Assembly (NCBI RefSeq): GCF_017876405.1
Contig: NZ_JAGINW010000001.1
Span: 12,289,203-12,353,202 of the forward strand
DNA: 64,000 nucleotides
DNA from: Kibdelosporangium banguiense
Lineage (GTDB): Bacteria; Actinomycetota; Actinomycetes; Mycobacteriales; Pseudonocardiaceae
Direction: 5' to 3'
Every line of letters starts with the position of its first letter. Positions within the stretch are counted from its first letter, which is position 1. The notes beneath the pieces are model-generated. The model was not told the DNA's origin. It saw nothing but the letters and a program-made list of their open reading frames with translations, and did not search any database. Below are positions 39,886-47,475 of this stretch, piece by piece. A program made the position numbers and the translations under genes.

Positions 39886-41501
39886 CGCGCGCGCCGAACC
39901 CTTTCCTCGTCCCAGACCGGCGCGTCCACTTCGGACACGACTCCGTCCGACCGGAACACCACGAACCGGTCGAACGACCGCGCGAACCACCGGTCGTGCG
40001 TCACCGCCACGACGGTACCGGTGAACTGGGTCAAAGCAGTCTGCAAAGCCTCCGCGGAGTTCAGGTCCAGGTTGTCGGTGGGCTCGTCGAGCAGCAGCAG
40101 CGTCGCGCCGGACAGCTCCAGCAACAGCACCTGCAGCCGGGCCTGCTGACCGCCGGACAACGTCTCGAACCGCTGGTCGTTGGCGGCCGCGAGGCCGTAC
40201 CGGGACAACGCGGATATCGCCTGGTCACGGTCGATGCCTGGCCGTCCGGCGTCGCCATGCCACAGGATGTCCACGAGGGTGCGGCCGACCCACTCCGGAT
40301 GCTGGTGCGTCTGGGCGAACAGGCCCGGCACCACCCGTGCACCCAGCTTGCACACGCCGGTATGGGCCACGTCCTCACCGGCGAGCAGCCGCAGGAAGTG
40401 GCTCTTGCCGGAGCCGTTCGAGCCGAGCACCGCGACCCGGTCGGCGAAGAAGATCTCCAGGTCGAACGGTTTCATCAGACCCGTCAGCTCAAGCTCGGTG
40501 CACGTGATCGCCCGGATGCCGGTGCGCCCTCCGGACAGCCGGGGCTTGAGCCGCTCCTGCTTGGGCGGCAACGGCGGCGGTCCCGATTCCTCGAACTTGC
40601 GCAGCCTCGTCTGAGCCGCCTGGTAGCGCGACGCCATCCCGTCGTTGTACGCGGCCTGCTGCCGCAGGGTGATCACGAGCTGACGAAGCTGCTCATGCTT
40701 CTCGTCCCAGCGTTTGCGCTGGTCAGCGATCTTCTCCCAGCGGGCTTCCCGGGCGTCGTGCCACGTGCCGAAGCTGCCACTGTGCACCCACGCTGTCCCC
40801 GCCTCGACCGTGACGACGTGCGTCGCCGCGCTGGCCATCAGTTCACGGTCGTGACTGACCAGCAGCACGGCCTTGCCCGAGTCGGAAAGCTGCTGTTCCA
40901 GCCAGAGTTTGCCGGGTACGTCCAGGTAGTTGTCCGGCTCGTCGAGCAGCAGCACCTGTTCAGGCCCACGCAGCAACGCCTCGAGTACAAGCCGCTTCTG
41001 CTCACCGCCCGACAGCGTCTTCACGCCGCGGTACTTCGCACGGTCATACGGCACGCCCAACGCCGCCACGGTGACCGTGTCCCACAGGACTTCGGCGTCG
41101 TAGCCGCCTGCCTCACCCCACGCGGCAAGCGCTTCCGCGTACCGCATCTGCACCGCGTCGCTGTCGTCCTCCATGAGCACCAGCTCGACGTCGTCCAGCT
41201 CGGTCGCCGCAGCACGCAACGCCAACGGCGCTGCGGCCAGGAGCAAATCGCGCACTGTGCGGTCGTCCCGTACCGACCCTACGAACTGCGGCATGACGGC
41301 GAGACCGCCCTCGACGCGTACGCCGCCGTCAGCTGGCGCAAGCTCGCCACCGAGGATTCGCAGCAGTGTGGTCTTCCCGACACCGTTGGCTCCGACAAGC
41401 GCGACGACCGTGCCCGCGCTCGCACGGAACCCGACGTCACGGAAGAGTTCACGCCCGTCGGGCAGCCGGTACGCGAGCGCGCTCGCCTCGAGGAATCCCA
41501 T
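39882..41501 (-). CDS. ABC-F family ATPase
   Basis: A 539-residue cytosolic protein with two ATP-binding cassettes and no membrane domain. NBD1: Walker A VGANGVGKTT, signature LSGGEQKR, Walker B VLLLDEPDNYLD. A charged helical linker (KRWDEKHEQLRQLVITLRQQ) follows. NBD2: GSNGSGKSHF, LSGGQQARLQ, LLLLDEPTDNLD. ABC-F proteins act on the ribosome as translation factors or protect it from antibiotics. The NBD2 Walker A Ser/His variant and LSGGQQ fit an actinomycete subgroup. It is the first gene of the operon with PYROXD2-like and ceramidase-like genes, and divergent from a PAP2 gene. Antibiotic resistance is possible but not shown. Confidence 0.93.
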   Translation of the reverse strand: MGFLEASALAYRLPDGRELFRDVGFRASAGTVVALVGANGVGKTTLLRILGGELAPADGGVRVEGGLAVMPQFVGSVRDDRTVRDLLLAAAPLALRAAATELDDVELVLMEDDSDAVQMRYAEALAAWGEAGGYDAEVLWDTVTVAALGVPYDRAKYRGVKTLSGGEQKRLVLEALLRGPEQVLLLDEPDNYLDVPGKLWLEQQLSDSGKAVLLVSHDRELMASAATHVVTVEAGTAWVHSGSFGTWHDAREARWEKIADQRKRWDEKHEQLRQLVITLRQQAAYNDGMASRYQAAQTRLRKFEESGPPPLPPKQERLKPRLSGGRTGIRAITCTELELTGLMKPFDLEIFFADRVAVLGSNGSGKSHFLRLLAGEDVAHTGVCKLGARVVPGLFAQTHQHPEWVGRTLVDILWHGDAGRPGIDRDQAISALSRYGLAAANDQRFETLSGGQQARLQVLLLELSGATLLLLDEPTDNLDLNSAEALQTALTQFTGTVVAVTHDRWFARSFDRFVVFRSDGVVSEVDAPVWDEERVRRAR

Positions 41502-41570
41502 TTGGCGAATGGTGCCCGCTGTGCGTGTTTGATCGCGAACGGTTTACCTCGGCATAGTGGAGGTGTGCCC

Positions 41571-42254
41571 GTGAGGAGACTAGTGCCGACCGGACTGGTC
41601 CGTTCGACCGTCGCGATGGCGGTCATCTGTCTGCTGATCGCCGTCACAATGGGCCTGTTGCTGGGCGGACAGCGGGTGGGCACGGCGTTCGACCAGACGG
41701 TCTACTGGGCGGTGTACAAGCAGTTCGTCGGTGAGGACGAGTTGCTGCGCGCGATGCTGGTACCCACCGAGCCGGTCCTTCTGGTCGTCGTGATCGGCCT
41801 GATCGTGATGGTCGCGGTGGCCCGGCGCCGGCCACGGCTGGCCATTCTCGCGGTCGTCGGTCCGCTCGCCACGGTCACGCTCACCAGTGGCGTGCTCAAG
41901 CCATTGTTCGACCGCACCATCAACAACGGCTCGCTGGCCTTCCCCAGCGGTCACACAAGCGGGCTCGTCGCGGTGCTGACGGTGCTTGTGATCGCGGTGG
42001 TCAGCACGGTGGGGCCGCCGTGGCGGAAGTCGTTGGCCACGCTCGTGATCGTCAGCGCGACTGTCATGACCGTCGTGGGCGCGACCGCGTTGATCGGCAT
42101 GAAGTACCACTACGTCACCGACACCGTCGGAGGGGCATGCACGGCTGCGGGGACCGTGCTTCTGGTCGCGCTGGCGATCGACTGGGCGGCGTCCCGGCGG
42201 ACGCGGATGACGGCAGAACGCGAGCGAACGGCTACTTCCGGGGTGGCGCTGTGA
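41571..42254 (+). CDS. PAP2-family membrane phosphatase
   Basis: A 227-residue protein with about five to six transmembrane helices. The three acid phosphatase motifs are present: LKPLFDRTINN (K..xR), FPSGHTSG (PSGH) and GMKYHYVTDTVGG (the SRxxxxxH-type region with H and D). Such enzymes dephosphorylate undecaprenyl pyrophosphate or phosphatidic/phosphatidylglycerol phosphate at the membrane. GTG 41571 has GGAGG (41559-41563) seven bases upstream. The very long upstream open frame runs antisense through the ABC-F gene and is not coding. Confidence 0.9.
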   Translation: MRRLVPTGLVRSTVAMAVICLLIAVTMGLLLGGQRVGTAFDQTVYWAVYKQFVGEDELLRAMLVPTEPVLLVVVIGLIVMVAVARRRPRLAILAVVGPLATVTLTSGVLKPLFDRTINNGSLAFPSGHTSGLVAVLTVLVIAVVSTVGPPWRKSLATLVIVSATVMTVVGATALIGMKYHYVTDTVGGACTAAGTVLLVALAIDWAASRRTRMTAERERTATSGVAL

Positions 42255-42313
42255 GCGCGTATGCACACCGCGCGTAATGTGACGTCATCGACCACGGCGA
42301 CGGAAGGACGGCG

Positions 42314-42529
42314 GTGACCGACACACCGATCTACGACCAACTCCGCCTCGAACTCAGCTCACGACGTTCCGTGCCTGACAGTCCGCCCAAACCGCGGGCC
42401 CAGACCGAGCGGGCGCCCGCGAAACCCGTCGCCCCCGCGAAACCCGCTGTGAAGCCGGTCGTGGCCGACACCGAGACGCGCAAGCCCGTCTCGGTGTGGA
42501 CTCTGGTCAACGCCAACCGCAAGAACTAA
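42314..42529 (+). CDS. Small Pro/Lys-rich hypothetical protein
   Basis: A 71-residue protein starting at GTG 42314 with GGAAGG upstream. The N-terminus (TDTPIYDQLRLELSS) is ordered-looking. The middle is a Pro/Ala/Lys repeat (APAKPVAPAKPAVKPV), and the C-terminus (RKPVSVWTLVNANRKN) is basic. No membrane segment is present. I recognise no family. The low-complexity middle and basic tail suggest nucleic-acid or membrane-surface binding. Its stop shares the CTAA tetranucleotide with the convergent lipoprotein gene. Confidence 0.65.
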   Translation: MTDTPIYDQLRLELSSRRSVPDSPPKPRAQTERAPAKPVAPAKPAVKPVVADTETRKPVSVWTLVNANRKN

Positions 42530-43533
42530 GGCGTCGAGGTGGCGGCCATCCGCTCGGTGACGTTCAGCCTGGTCTTGAGGAACTGCTGCTCGAGCATCAG
42601 GTCGGCGACGCGCTGCGGCCGGATGGCCAGGGTCGAGCTGGGGAACGCGCCCAGGCTCATCAGCTGGGCGACGTTGCGGCTGACCGAGATGTACTCCGGC
42701 AGGACGTTCTCGACCGAGGAACGGTCCAGCGCCCGCTGCTGCGCCTCGGCCAGCGCGGCCTGGAACGCGCGAACCGTGTTCGGGTTCTTGCGCGCGAAGC
42801 TGCGAGCACAGGCGTAGCCGGACTGCGGGAAGTCGGCAGTCGGTCCGGACGCCGTGTCCGCGAACAGCACACAGCCGTTGTCAAGCTGCGAACGCGTCAG
42901 GTAGGGCTCCACCATCCACGCCGCCGAGACCCGGCCACCGGCAACGGCACCGGCCAGGTCGTCGAACGGGATCTCCTCGTAGATCACGTCGGTGGGCTTC
43001 ATGTTGTTGGTGGCCAGCACGCTGTTGGTCAGCAGCACGCCGAGACCTTTGAGGTTGTTGACGCCGATCCGCTTGCCCCTGAGGTTGTTGACAGTCTTCA
43101 GCGACGTCACAGCGGAGTTGGTGACCAGCCCGGTGGTCCGCGGGCCGGCCTGGTAGGCCTCGCCGAGCACCACCCAGTCGGCGTTGTCGGCGATGTTGAG
43201 AAAGATCGTCACCCAGCTGTCGAAGGTCACGTCGGCCTGGCCGTTCTCCAGGTCAGGCCGCTGGTCACCGGTCAGCTCCATGGTGACGAACCTGGGCTTC
43301 AGGCCGTACTTGGCGAAGATGCCCTCACGCTCGGCGACGAACAGCGGAGCGGTGTCAGTGACTTTGAGAACACCCAGCCGGATCTCCGGAACCTCGGGTG
43401 TGCCGATCGAGGATCCCGCGTTGTCACTACACGCGCCCAACGCGAACGCGCCCATACCTGCCATCCCCGCAAGCAACGTGCGGCGGCTCAGCGACCCCGA
43501 TTCCCGGAGCGTTTCCACAGGGCGTCTCAACAC
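42526..43533 (-). CDS. Tat-exported lipoprotein, SsuA/NMT1-like substrate-binding protein
   Basis: A 335-residue ABC-importer binding protein. A twin-arginine signal SLSRRTLLAGMAGMGAFALG ends in a lipobox (ALGAC, Cys35), so the protein should be folded before export and then lipid-anchored. The mature part has the SsuA/NMT1 layout: LGVLKVTDTAPLFVAEREGI, KYGLKPRFVTMELTGDQRPD, GKRIGVNNLKGLGVLL, SAAWMVEPYLTRSQL. Substrates of this class are sulfonates, nitrate, or thiamine precursors. No permease or ATPase gene is adjacent, so it is an orphan binding protein. GTG 43533 has GAGGA upstream. Confidence 0.9.
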   Translation of the reverse strand: MLRRPVETLRESGSLSRRTLLAGMAGMGAFALGACSDNAGSSIGTPEVPEIRLGVLKVTDTAPLFVAEREGIFAKYGLKPRFVTMELTGDQRPDLENGQADVTFDSWVTIFLNIADNADWVVLGEAYQAGPRTTGLVTNSAVTSLKTVNNLRGKRIGVNNLKGLGVLLTNSVLATNNMKPTDVIYEEIPFDDLAGAVAGGRVSAAWMVEPYLTRSQLDNGCVLFADTASGPTADFPQSGYACARSFARKNPNTVRAFQAALAEAQQRALDRSSVENVLPEYISVSRNVAQLMSLGAFPSSTLAIRPQRVADLMLEQQFLKTRLNVTERMAATSTP

Positions 43534-43983
43534 TCGTTCCTCAATTTTCTTCTGCCCCCTCGAATACGCACCACTGCGTGTGTGGTCGGCACCTTAAACG
43601 ACAGGCTAACTCGCCGTAACCTACTATCGATCGGGCCCATGCAGTCCACTCATGCTGGCCCGTAGGTACTAACACAGTATCACCGACGGAAGCAACAGAA
43701 ACCGATCTTCGCATGTCAGCGCCATAAGATGATCTTCGTTGGAAAATTACCATTTAAATGGTACATGACGAAATAGATCAACTGGCCCGCTTGGGCGCGT
43801 AACCGATCGAACACGCTGAGAACATATCTGTGATCAATTGTGGAATGCGACGAAAACCACAGCACAGGAACTGTGAAGTAGGTAGTTCTACCGCCACGTA
43901 ACAATTGTCCACCCGGCCGGGCCGAGGCCTCTGACGTGCCGTTTTTATTGAACCTTTACCAGCAACCGCGTCTTTGGCCGTAC
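43534..43983. other. AT-richer non-coding gap
   Basis: About 450 bases between the lipoprotein start and the ZapE stop, visibly less GC-rich than the rest. Open frames here (for example 43716-43904 minus) lack coding character. It must hold the lipoprotein promoter. A 16-base perfect palindrome sits at 43748-43763, and one DnaA-box-like TTGTCCAC near 43907-43914. No RNA gene was recognised. Confidence 0.5.
43748..43763. repeat. Perfect 16-base AT-rich palindrome
   Basis: TACCATTTAAATGGTA is fully self-complementary, in the middle of the 450-base gap. It could be an operator for the lipoprotein gene's regulator or a remnant of inserted DNA. Confidence 0.5.
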
Positions 43984-45003
43984 CTACCGCGAGGCGTCGC
44001 GGGCCAGCGCGGTCAGCCGGCTGATCGACCGCAGGTACTTCTTGCGGTACCCGCCCCGCAGCATCTGCTCGGTGAACAAGGCCGACAGCGGCTTGCCGGA
44101 CACGGCCACCGGCACAGCGCGGTCGTACAGCCGGTCGGCCAGCGCGACCACGCGCAGAGCCACGTTCTCGTCCGGCACGGCGGTCAGGCCCTTGATGTGC
44201 ACGGCCGGAACACCCGCGACGAGCTTGCCGTACCGCGACGGGTGCAGCTTCGCCAAGTGCGCACACAGGTCCGTGAAGTCGTCCACTGTGGCCCCCGGAA
44301 TGGTGGCGGCGTGGGCGTCGATCTCAGCGTCCGACATGGGATCGGGCGCGTCCGGCAGGCCCCTGTGCCGGTAGTCCGGGCCGTCCACCCGCACCACGGT
44401 GAACCGCGCTGAGAGCGACCGGATCTCGCGGATGAAGTCGTCGGCGGCGAAGCGGCCCTCCCCCAGCTTGTCCGGCAGGGTGTTCGAGGTCGTGGCCACG
44501 TGCACGCCCGCGTCGGTCAGCTCGGTCAGCAGCCTGGAGACGAGTGTCGTATCGCCTGGGTCGTCCAGCTCGAACTCGTCGATGGCCAGCAGGCGATGCT
44601 CGGACAACCGGCGTACGGCCTCCGCGAAGCCGAGCGCGCCGACAAGGTGCGTGATCTCCACAAACGTGCCGTACGCCTTGGCTGTCGACGGAACGGCATG
44701 CCAGATCGACGCCAGCAGGTGCGTCTTGCCGACCCCGAACCCGCCGTCCAGGTAGAGCCCCAGCGGTTCGGCCGGGGCCTTCTTGCCGAACATCCGCCCG
44801 AAGAACCCGGTGTTCCGCTCCGCGCCGACCCGCGCGGCGAACGCCCGTCCGGCTGCGACCGCCGCTGCCTGCGACGGCTCGTCCGGGTTGGGCACGTACG
44901 TGTCGAACCGGACTTCGGCGAACCTCGGCGGCGGTGTGAGGGCGGCCACCAGCTCCTGCGCCGCGATCTCCGGATGGCGGTCTACCAGGCGTGGAGCGGA
45001 CAT
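43984..45003 (-). CDS. zapE: ZapE/AFG1-like cell-division ATPase
   Basis: A 339-residue AAA-type ATPase. Walker A is LDGGFGVGKTHLLASI (87-102), and Walker B is LLAIDEFELDD (Asp142, Glu143). Sensor segment VATTSNTLPDKLGEGRF and the family end RGGYRKKYLRSISRLTAL match ZapE/AFG1. E. coli ZapE acts at the division ring; mitochondrial AFG1 works with inner-membrane proteases. I chose ATG 45003; ATG 45012 is possible. It is divergent from the RibD-like reductase with only about 25 bases between starts, so promoters overlap. The same divergent pair exists in M. tuberculosis (Rv2670c/Rv2671), from memory. Confidence 0.92.
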   Translation of the reverse strand: MSAPRLVDRHPEIAAQELVAALTPPPRFAEVRFDTYVPNPDEPSQAAAVAAGRAFAARVGAERNTGFFGRMFGKKAPAEPLGLYLDGGFGVGKTHLLASIWHAVPSTAKAYGTFVEITHLVGALGFAEAVRRLSEHRLLAIDEFELDDPGDTTLVSRLLTELTDAGVHVATTSNTLPDKLGEGRFAADDFIREIRSLSARFTVVRVDGPDYRHRGLPDAPDPMSDAEIDAHAATIPGATVDDFTDLCAHLAKLHPSRYGKLVAGVPAVHIKGLTAVPDENVALRVVALADRLYDRAVPVAVSGKPLSALFTEQMLRGGYRKKYLRSISRLTALARDASR

Positions 45004-45027
45004 GCCGGGCATGTTCTCATTGCACCC

Positions 45028-45765
45028 GTGCAGACCCTCTGGCCGGACCCCGACCCTGGCGAACTGACCGACCAAGCGCTCGAGGAGATCTACGCCTACC
45101 CGGCCCAGCTCGACCGGCCCTGGGTCCAGGTCAACTTCGTGACCAGCCTGGACGGCGCAGTCACGGTGGCCGGGCGCTCGTCGGGTCTGTCCGGCCCGGG
45201 TGACCAGAAGGTCTTCCACATCCAGCGTGACCTCGCTGATGTCATCCTCGTCGGCGCCACGACCGCGCTGATCGAGCGCTACCGTGGCCTCAAACACAAC
45301 GAGGTGCGCGCCGAGCGCCGGGCACGGCTCGGACTCGCGCCACTGCCGCCGGTCGCCGTGGTCACCGGCAAGTGCTCGATCACCCCGGATTCACTGCTGA
45401 TCAGCGACGCCATCGTGCCGCCGATCGTGCTGACCTGCGAGGCCGCGCCCGGCCGGGACGAGCTGGCCAAGGCCGGTGCGGACGTGGTGGTGGCCGGCGA
45501 CGAGCACGTCGACCTGACCGCGGCACTCGCCGCGCTGGGCCAGCGCGGGCTGTACCGGGTCAACTGTGAGGGCGGGCCGCGGCTGTTCGGCGGCATGATC
45601 GCGACCGATCTGGTCGACCAGCTGTGCCTGACGATGTCGCCGTTGCTCACCGCAGGCGACGCGGGCCGTATCGCCAACGGTCCGGTGCTTGCCGAGGCAC
45701 GCCGGATGCGCATGGTGGCGGCGTTGCGGGATGACGACTTCCTGATGCTGACCTATCGTCGCTGA
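45028..45765 (+). CDS. RibD C-terminal-type pyrimidine reductase
   Basis: A 245-residue stand-alone RibD_C/DHFR-like reductase. Motifs: RPWVQVNFVTSLDGAVTVAG (substrate strand), GDQKVFHIQRDLADVILVGA and LYRVNCEGGPRLFGGMI (NADPH loop, normally EGGPxL). The cytidine-deaminase half of bifunctional RibD is absent. The homologous mycobacterial protein (Rv2671) can act as an alternative dihydrofolate reductase, so folate or riboflavin reduction are both possible. GTG 45028 lies 24 bases from the divergent ZapE start, which suggests a leaderless or nearly leaderless mRNA. The LigC gene follows one base after its stop. Confidence 0.88.
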   Translation: MQTLWPDPDPGELTDQALEEIYAYPAQLDRPWVQVNFVTSLDGAVTVAGRSSGLSGPGDQKVFHIQRDLADVILVGATTALIERYRGLKHNEVRAERRARLGLAPLPPVAVVTGKCSITPDSLLISDAIVPPIVLTCEAAPGRDELAKAGADVVVAGDEHVDLTAALAALGQRGLYRVNCEGGPRLFGGMIATDLVDQLCLTMSPLLTAGDAGRIANGPVLAEARRMRMVAALRDDDFLMLTYRR

Positions 45766-45766
45766 A

Positions 45767-46843
45767 GTGCTGACTCCCCCGGTCAAACCGATGCTCGCCA
45801 AACCGGCGGGCAGCATCCCGGACGGCTCGGAGTTGATCTTCGAGCCGAAATGGGACGGGTTCCGCTGCCTGGTGTTCCGCGACGGCGACGAAGTGGTGCT
45901 GCAGTCCCGCTCGTCCAAGCCGCTGAACAGGTACTTCCCCGAAATGGTCGAGCGGCTGACAGCGGGCCTGCCGTCCGGTGTCGTGCTGGACGGCGAACTG
46001 GTCGTCGGCCGCAACGGACGGCTGGACTTCGACGCCTTGTCCGAACGCATCCACCCGGCTGTAAGCCGCGTGAACATGCTCGCCGAGACGACGCCCGCCA
46101 CGTTCGTGGCCTTCGACGTGCTGCAACTGCCGTCCGGGCCGGTTCTCGACGAGCCAGGCGCCAAACGCCGTGACCTGCTGGTGGATCTGGTGTCCGGCAC
46201 CGACGCGGTCAGTCTCACCCCGGCCACTCGGGATGCGGACGTCGCACGGCAGTGGTTCACGTTGTTCGAAGGCGCAGGCCTGGACGGCGTGATCGGCAAA
46301 CCTGCGGACGGTCCGTACACACCGGACAAACGGACCATGCTGAAGTTCAAGCACTCCAGGACCGCGGACTGTGTTGTCGCAGGCCTGCGCTGGTACAAGG
46401 ACACTGAACCAGGCACATCGGTCGGGTCGTTGCTACTCGGGCTGCACGACCACAACGGCACTCTGCACAGCGTTGGTGTCGTGGGGTCGTTTCCCAAGGA
46501 ACGGCGTGTGGAGCTCGCCTCCGAACTGGCCTCGCTGATGGAAGGCGGCGCCGAGGGGCACCCGTGGCTCGGTGAGATCGCGGAGGGCACCCGCGTGCCA
46601 GGCGAGATCAACCGGTGGCGCAGCGCCCAGGCCAGTTGGGTGCCGCTGCGCCTCGAACGGGTCGTCGAGGTGTCGTACGAACACACCGAAGGCGGCTATC
46701 CCGGCCGGTTCCGGCACACCGCCCAGTTCCAGCGGTGGCGGCCCGACCGTGAGCCTTCATCGTGCGACTACACCCAGCTCGACGAACCTGCCCGCTACGA
46801 CCTCGACGCTGTGCTGAAAGGCGAGGTCCGGACCCGGGACTGA
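45767..46843 (+). CDS. ligC: ATP-dependent DNA ligase LigC
   Basis: A 358-residue ATP-dependent DNA ligase, the same length as M. tuberculosis LigC (Rv3731). The adenylation motif I is EPKWDGFRC with Lys28; further motifs are VLDGELVVG (III), DGVIGKP (IV) and MLKFKHSRTADCVVAGLRW (V). An OB-fold C-terminal domain follows. Mycobacterial LigC serves base-excision repair and backup end joining. The start is GTG 45767, directly after the reductase stop. In mycobacteria a LigD-polymerase-like gene sits beside ligC; here it is 14 kb away at 60724-61728. Confidence 0.94.
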   Translation: MLTPPVKPMLAKPAGSIPDGSELIFEPKWDGFRCLVFRDGDEVVLQSRSSKPLNRYFPEMVERLTAGLPSGVVLDGELVVGRNGRLDFDALSERIHPAVSRVNMLAETTPATFVAFDVLQLPSGPVLDEPGAKRRDLLVDLVSGTDAVSLTPATRDADVARQWFTLFEGAGLDGVIGKPADGPYTPDKRTMLKFKHSRTADCVVAGLRWYKDTEPGTSVGSLLLGLHDHNGTLHSVGVVGSFPKERRVELASELASLMEGGAEGHPWLGEIAEGTRVPGEINRWRSAQASWVPLRLERVVEVSYEHTEGGYPGRFRHTAQFQRWRPDREPSSCDYTQLDEPARYDLDAVLKGEVRTRD

Positions 46844-46845
46844 GA

Positions 46846-47376
46846 TCAGACCGGCACCCGGGCCATTGCGCTGAGGTCGTCCAGCAGGAGAGTGAGCGTC
46901 ACCTGGACTGCTGGGTCACGCAACTGCCCGGTCGCGTCGAAAGCCGTGTCGGCGCGTGGAACGCACAGGCGTCGCTCGACAACCTGCGCCCCGCAGACGC
47001 CCAGCACCTTGCGCAGGTCCTGCTGGGACCAGTCGGCGCCGTAGTCGCTCGGGCTCACTCCCACGACCGCGACCGGCTTCCCGGTCAGGGCGCATTCGCG
47101 GTGCGGGCGTGACAGCCAGTCCAGTGCGTTCTTCAACTGACCTGGGATCGAGGCGTTGTACTCCGGAGTGGCGATCAGCAGGGCGTCCGCACTCGACACC
47201 TCAGCCTTCATGGCCTGCACAGCCTGCGGCGGCTCGTCCTCGTGGTCCTCGCTGAACGGTGGCACGCCGGCCAGCCCGGTCCACAGCTGGATATCGGTCA
47301 GTCCAGCCGCCGTGCGCAGCAGCTGGGTGCTGTACGAACCGGCGCGCAGGCTGCCGGAGATCGCCAGAATCTTCAT
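46846..47376 (-). CDS. NAD(P)H-dependent FMN reductase
   Basis: A 176-residue flavodoxin-fold quinone/FMN reductase. ISGSLRAGSYSTQLLRTAAG binds the FMN phosphate, and IATPEYNASIPGQLKNALDW is the signature (TPEYN.S.PG.LKN..DW). It reduces FMN, quinones or azo compounds with NADPH. It is divergent from a large SARP regulator, and its promoter shares an inverted repeat at 47418-47437. The stop lies two bases from the convergent ligC stop. Confidence 0.93.
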   Translation of the reverse strand: MKILAISGSLRAGSYSTQLLRTAAGLTDIQLWTGLAGVPPFSEDHEDEPPQAVQAMKAEVSSADALLIATPEYNASIPGQLKNALDWLSRPHRECALTGKPVAVVGVSPSDYGADWSQQDLRKVLGVCGAQVVERRLCVPRADTAFDATGQLRDPAVQVTLTLLLDDLSAMARVPV

Positions 47377-47417
47377 GATCGATGTCCTCTCGCTCTCGGT
47401 GATGCACTCACCGTGCG

Positions 47418-47469
47418 GAACACCGCTTACGGTGTTCTTCCCATCCGCTTACCGCCGCACGGATAGGCT
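47418..47469 (+). promoter_or_regulatory. Regulatory region of SARP/NB-ARC gene
   Basis: GAACACCG-CTTA-CGGTGTTC is a perfect 8-4-8 inverted repeat (47418-47437). Overlapping it, CCGCTTAC occurs twice (47423, 47445), 22 bases or two 11-base turns apart. A -10-like TAGGCT (47464-47469) follows, only six bases before the ATG, so the transcript is probably leaderless. This fits autoregulation by the SARP. Confidence 0.48.
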
Positions 47470-47475
47470 GCGGAA

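Noticed and set aside
39996..41570. Long plus-strand open frame joined to the PAP2 gene
   Set aside because: The first 525 codons are antisense to the ABC-F gene. Only the part from GTG 41571, with its ribosome site, is coding.
43716..43904. 62-codon minus-strand frame in the AT-rich gap
   Set aside because: No ribosome site and no coding bias; the frame spans the palindrome. Too weak to call.
43534..43983. Possible replication origin
   Set aside because: Only one DnaA-box-like TTGTCCAC is visible, with no dnaA/dnaN neighbours and no cluster of boxes.
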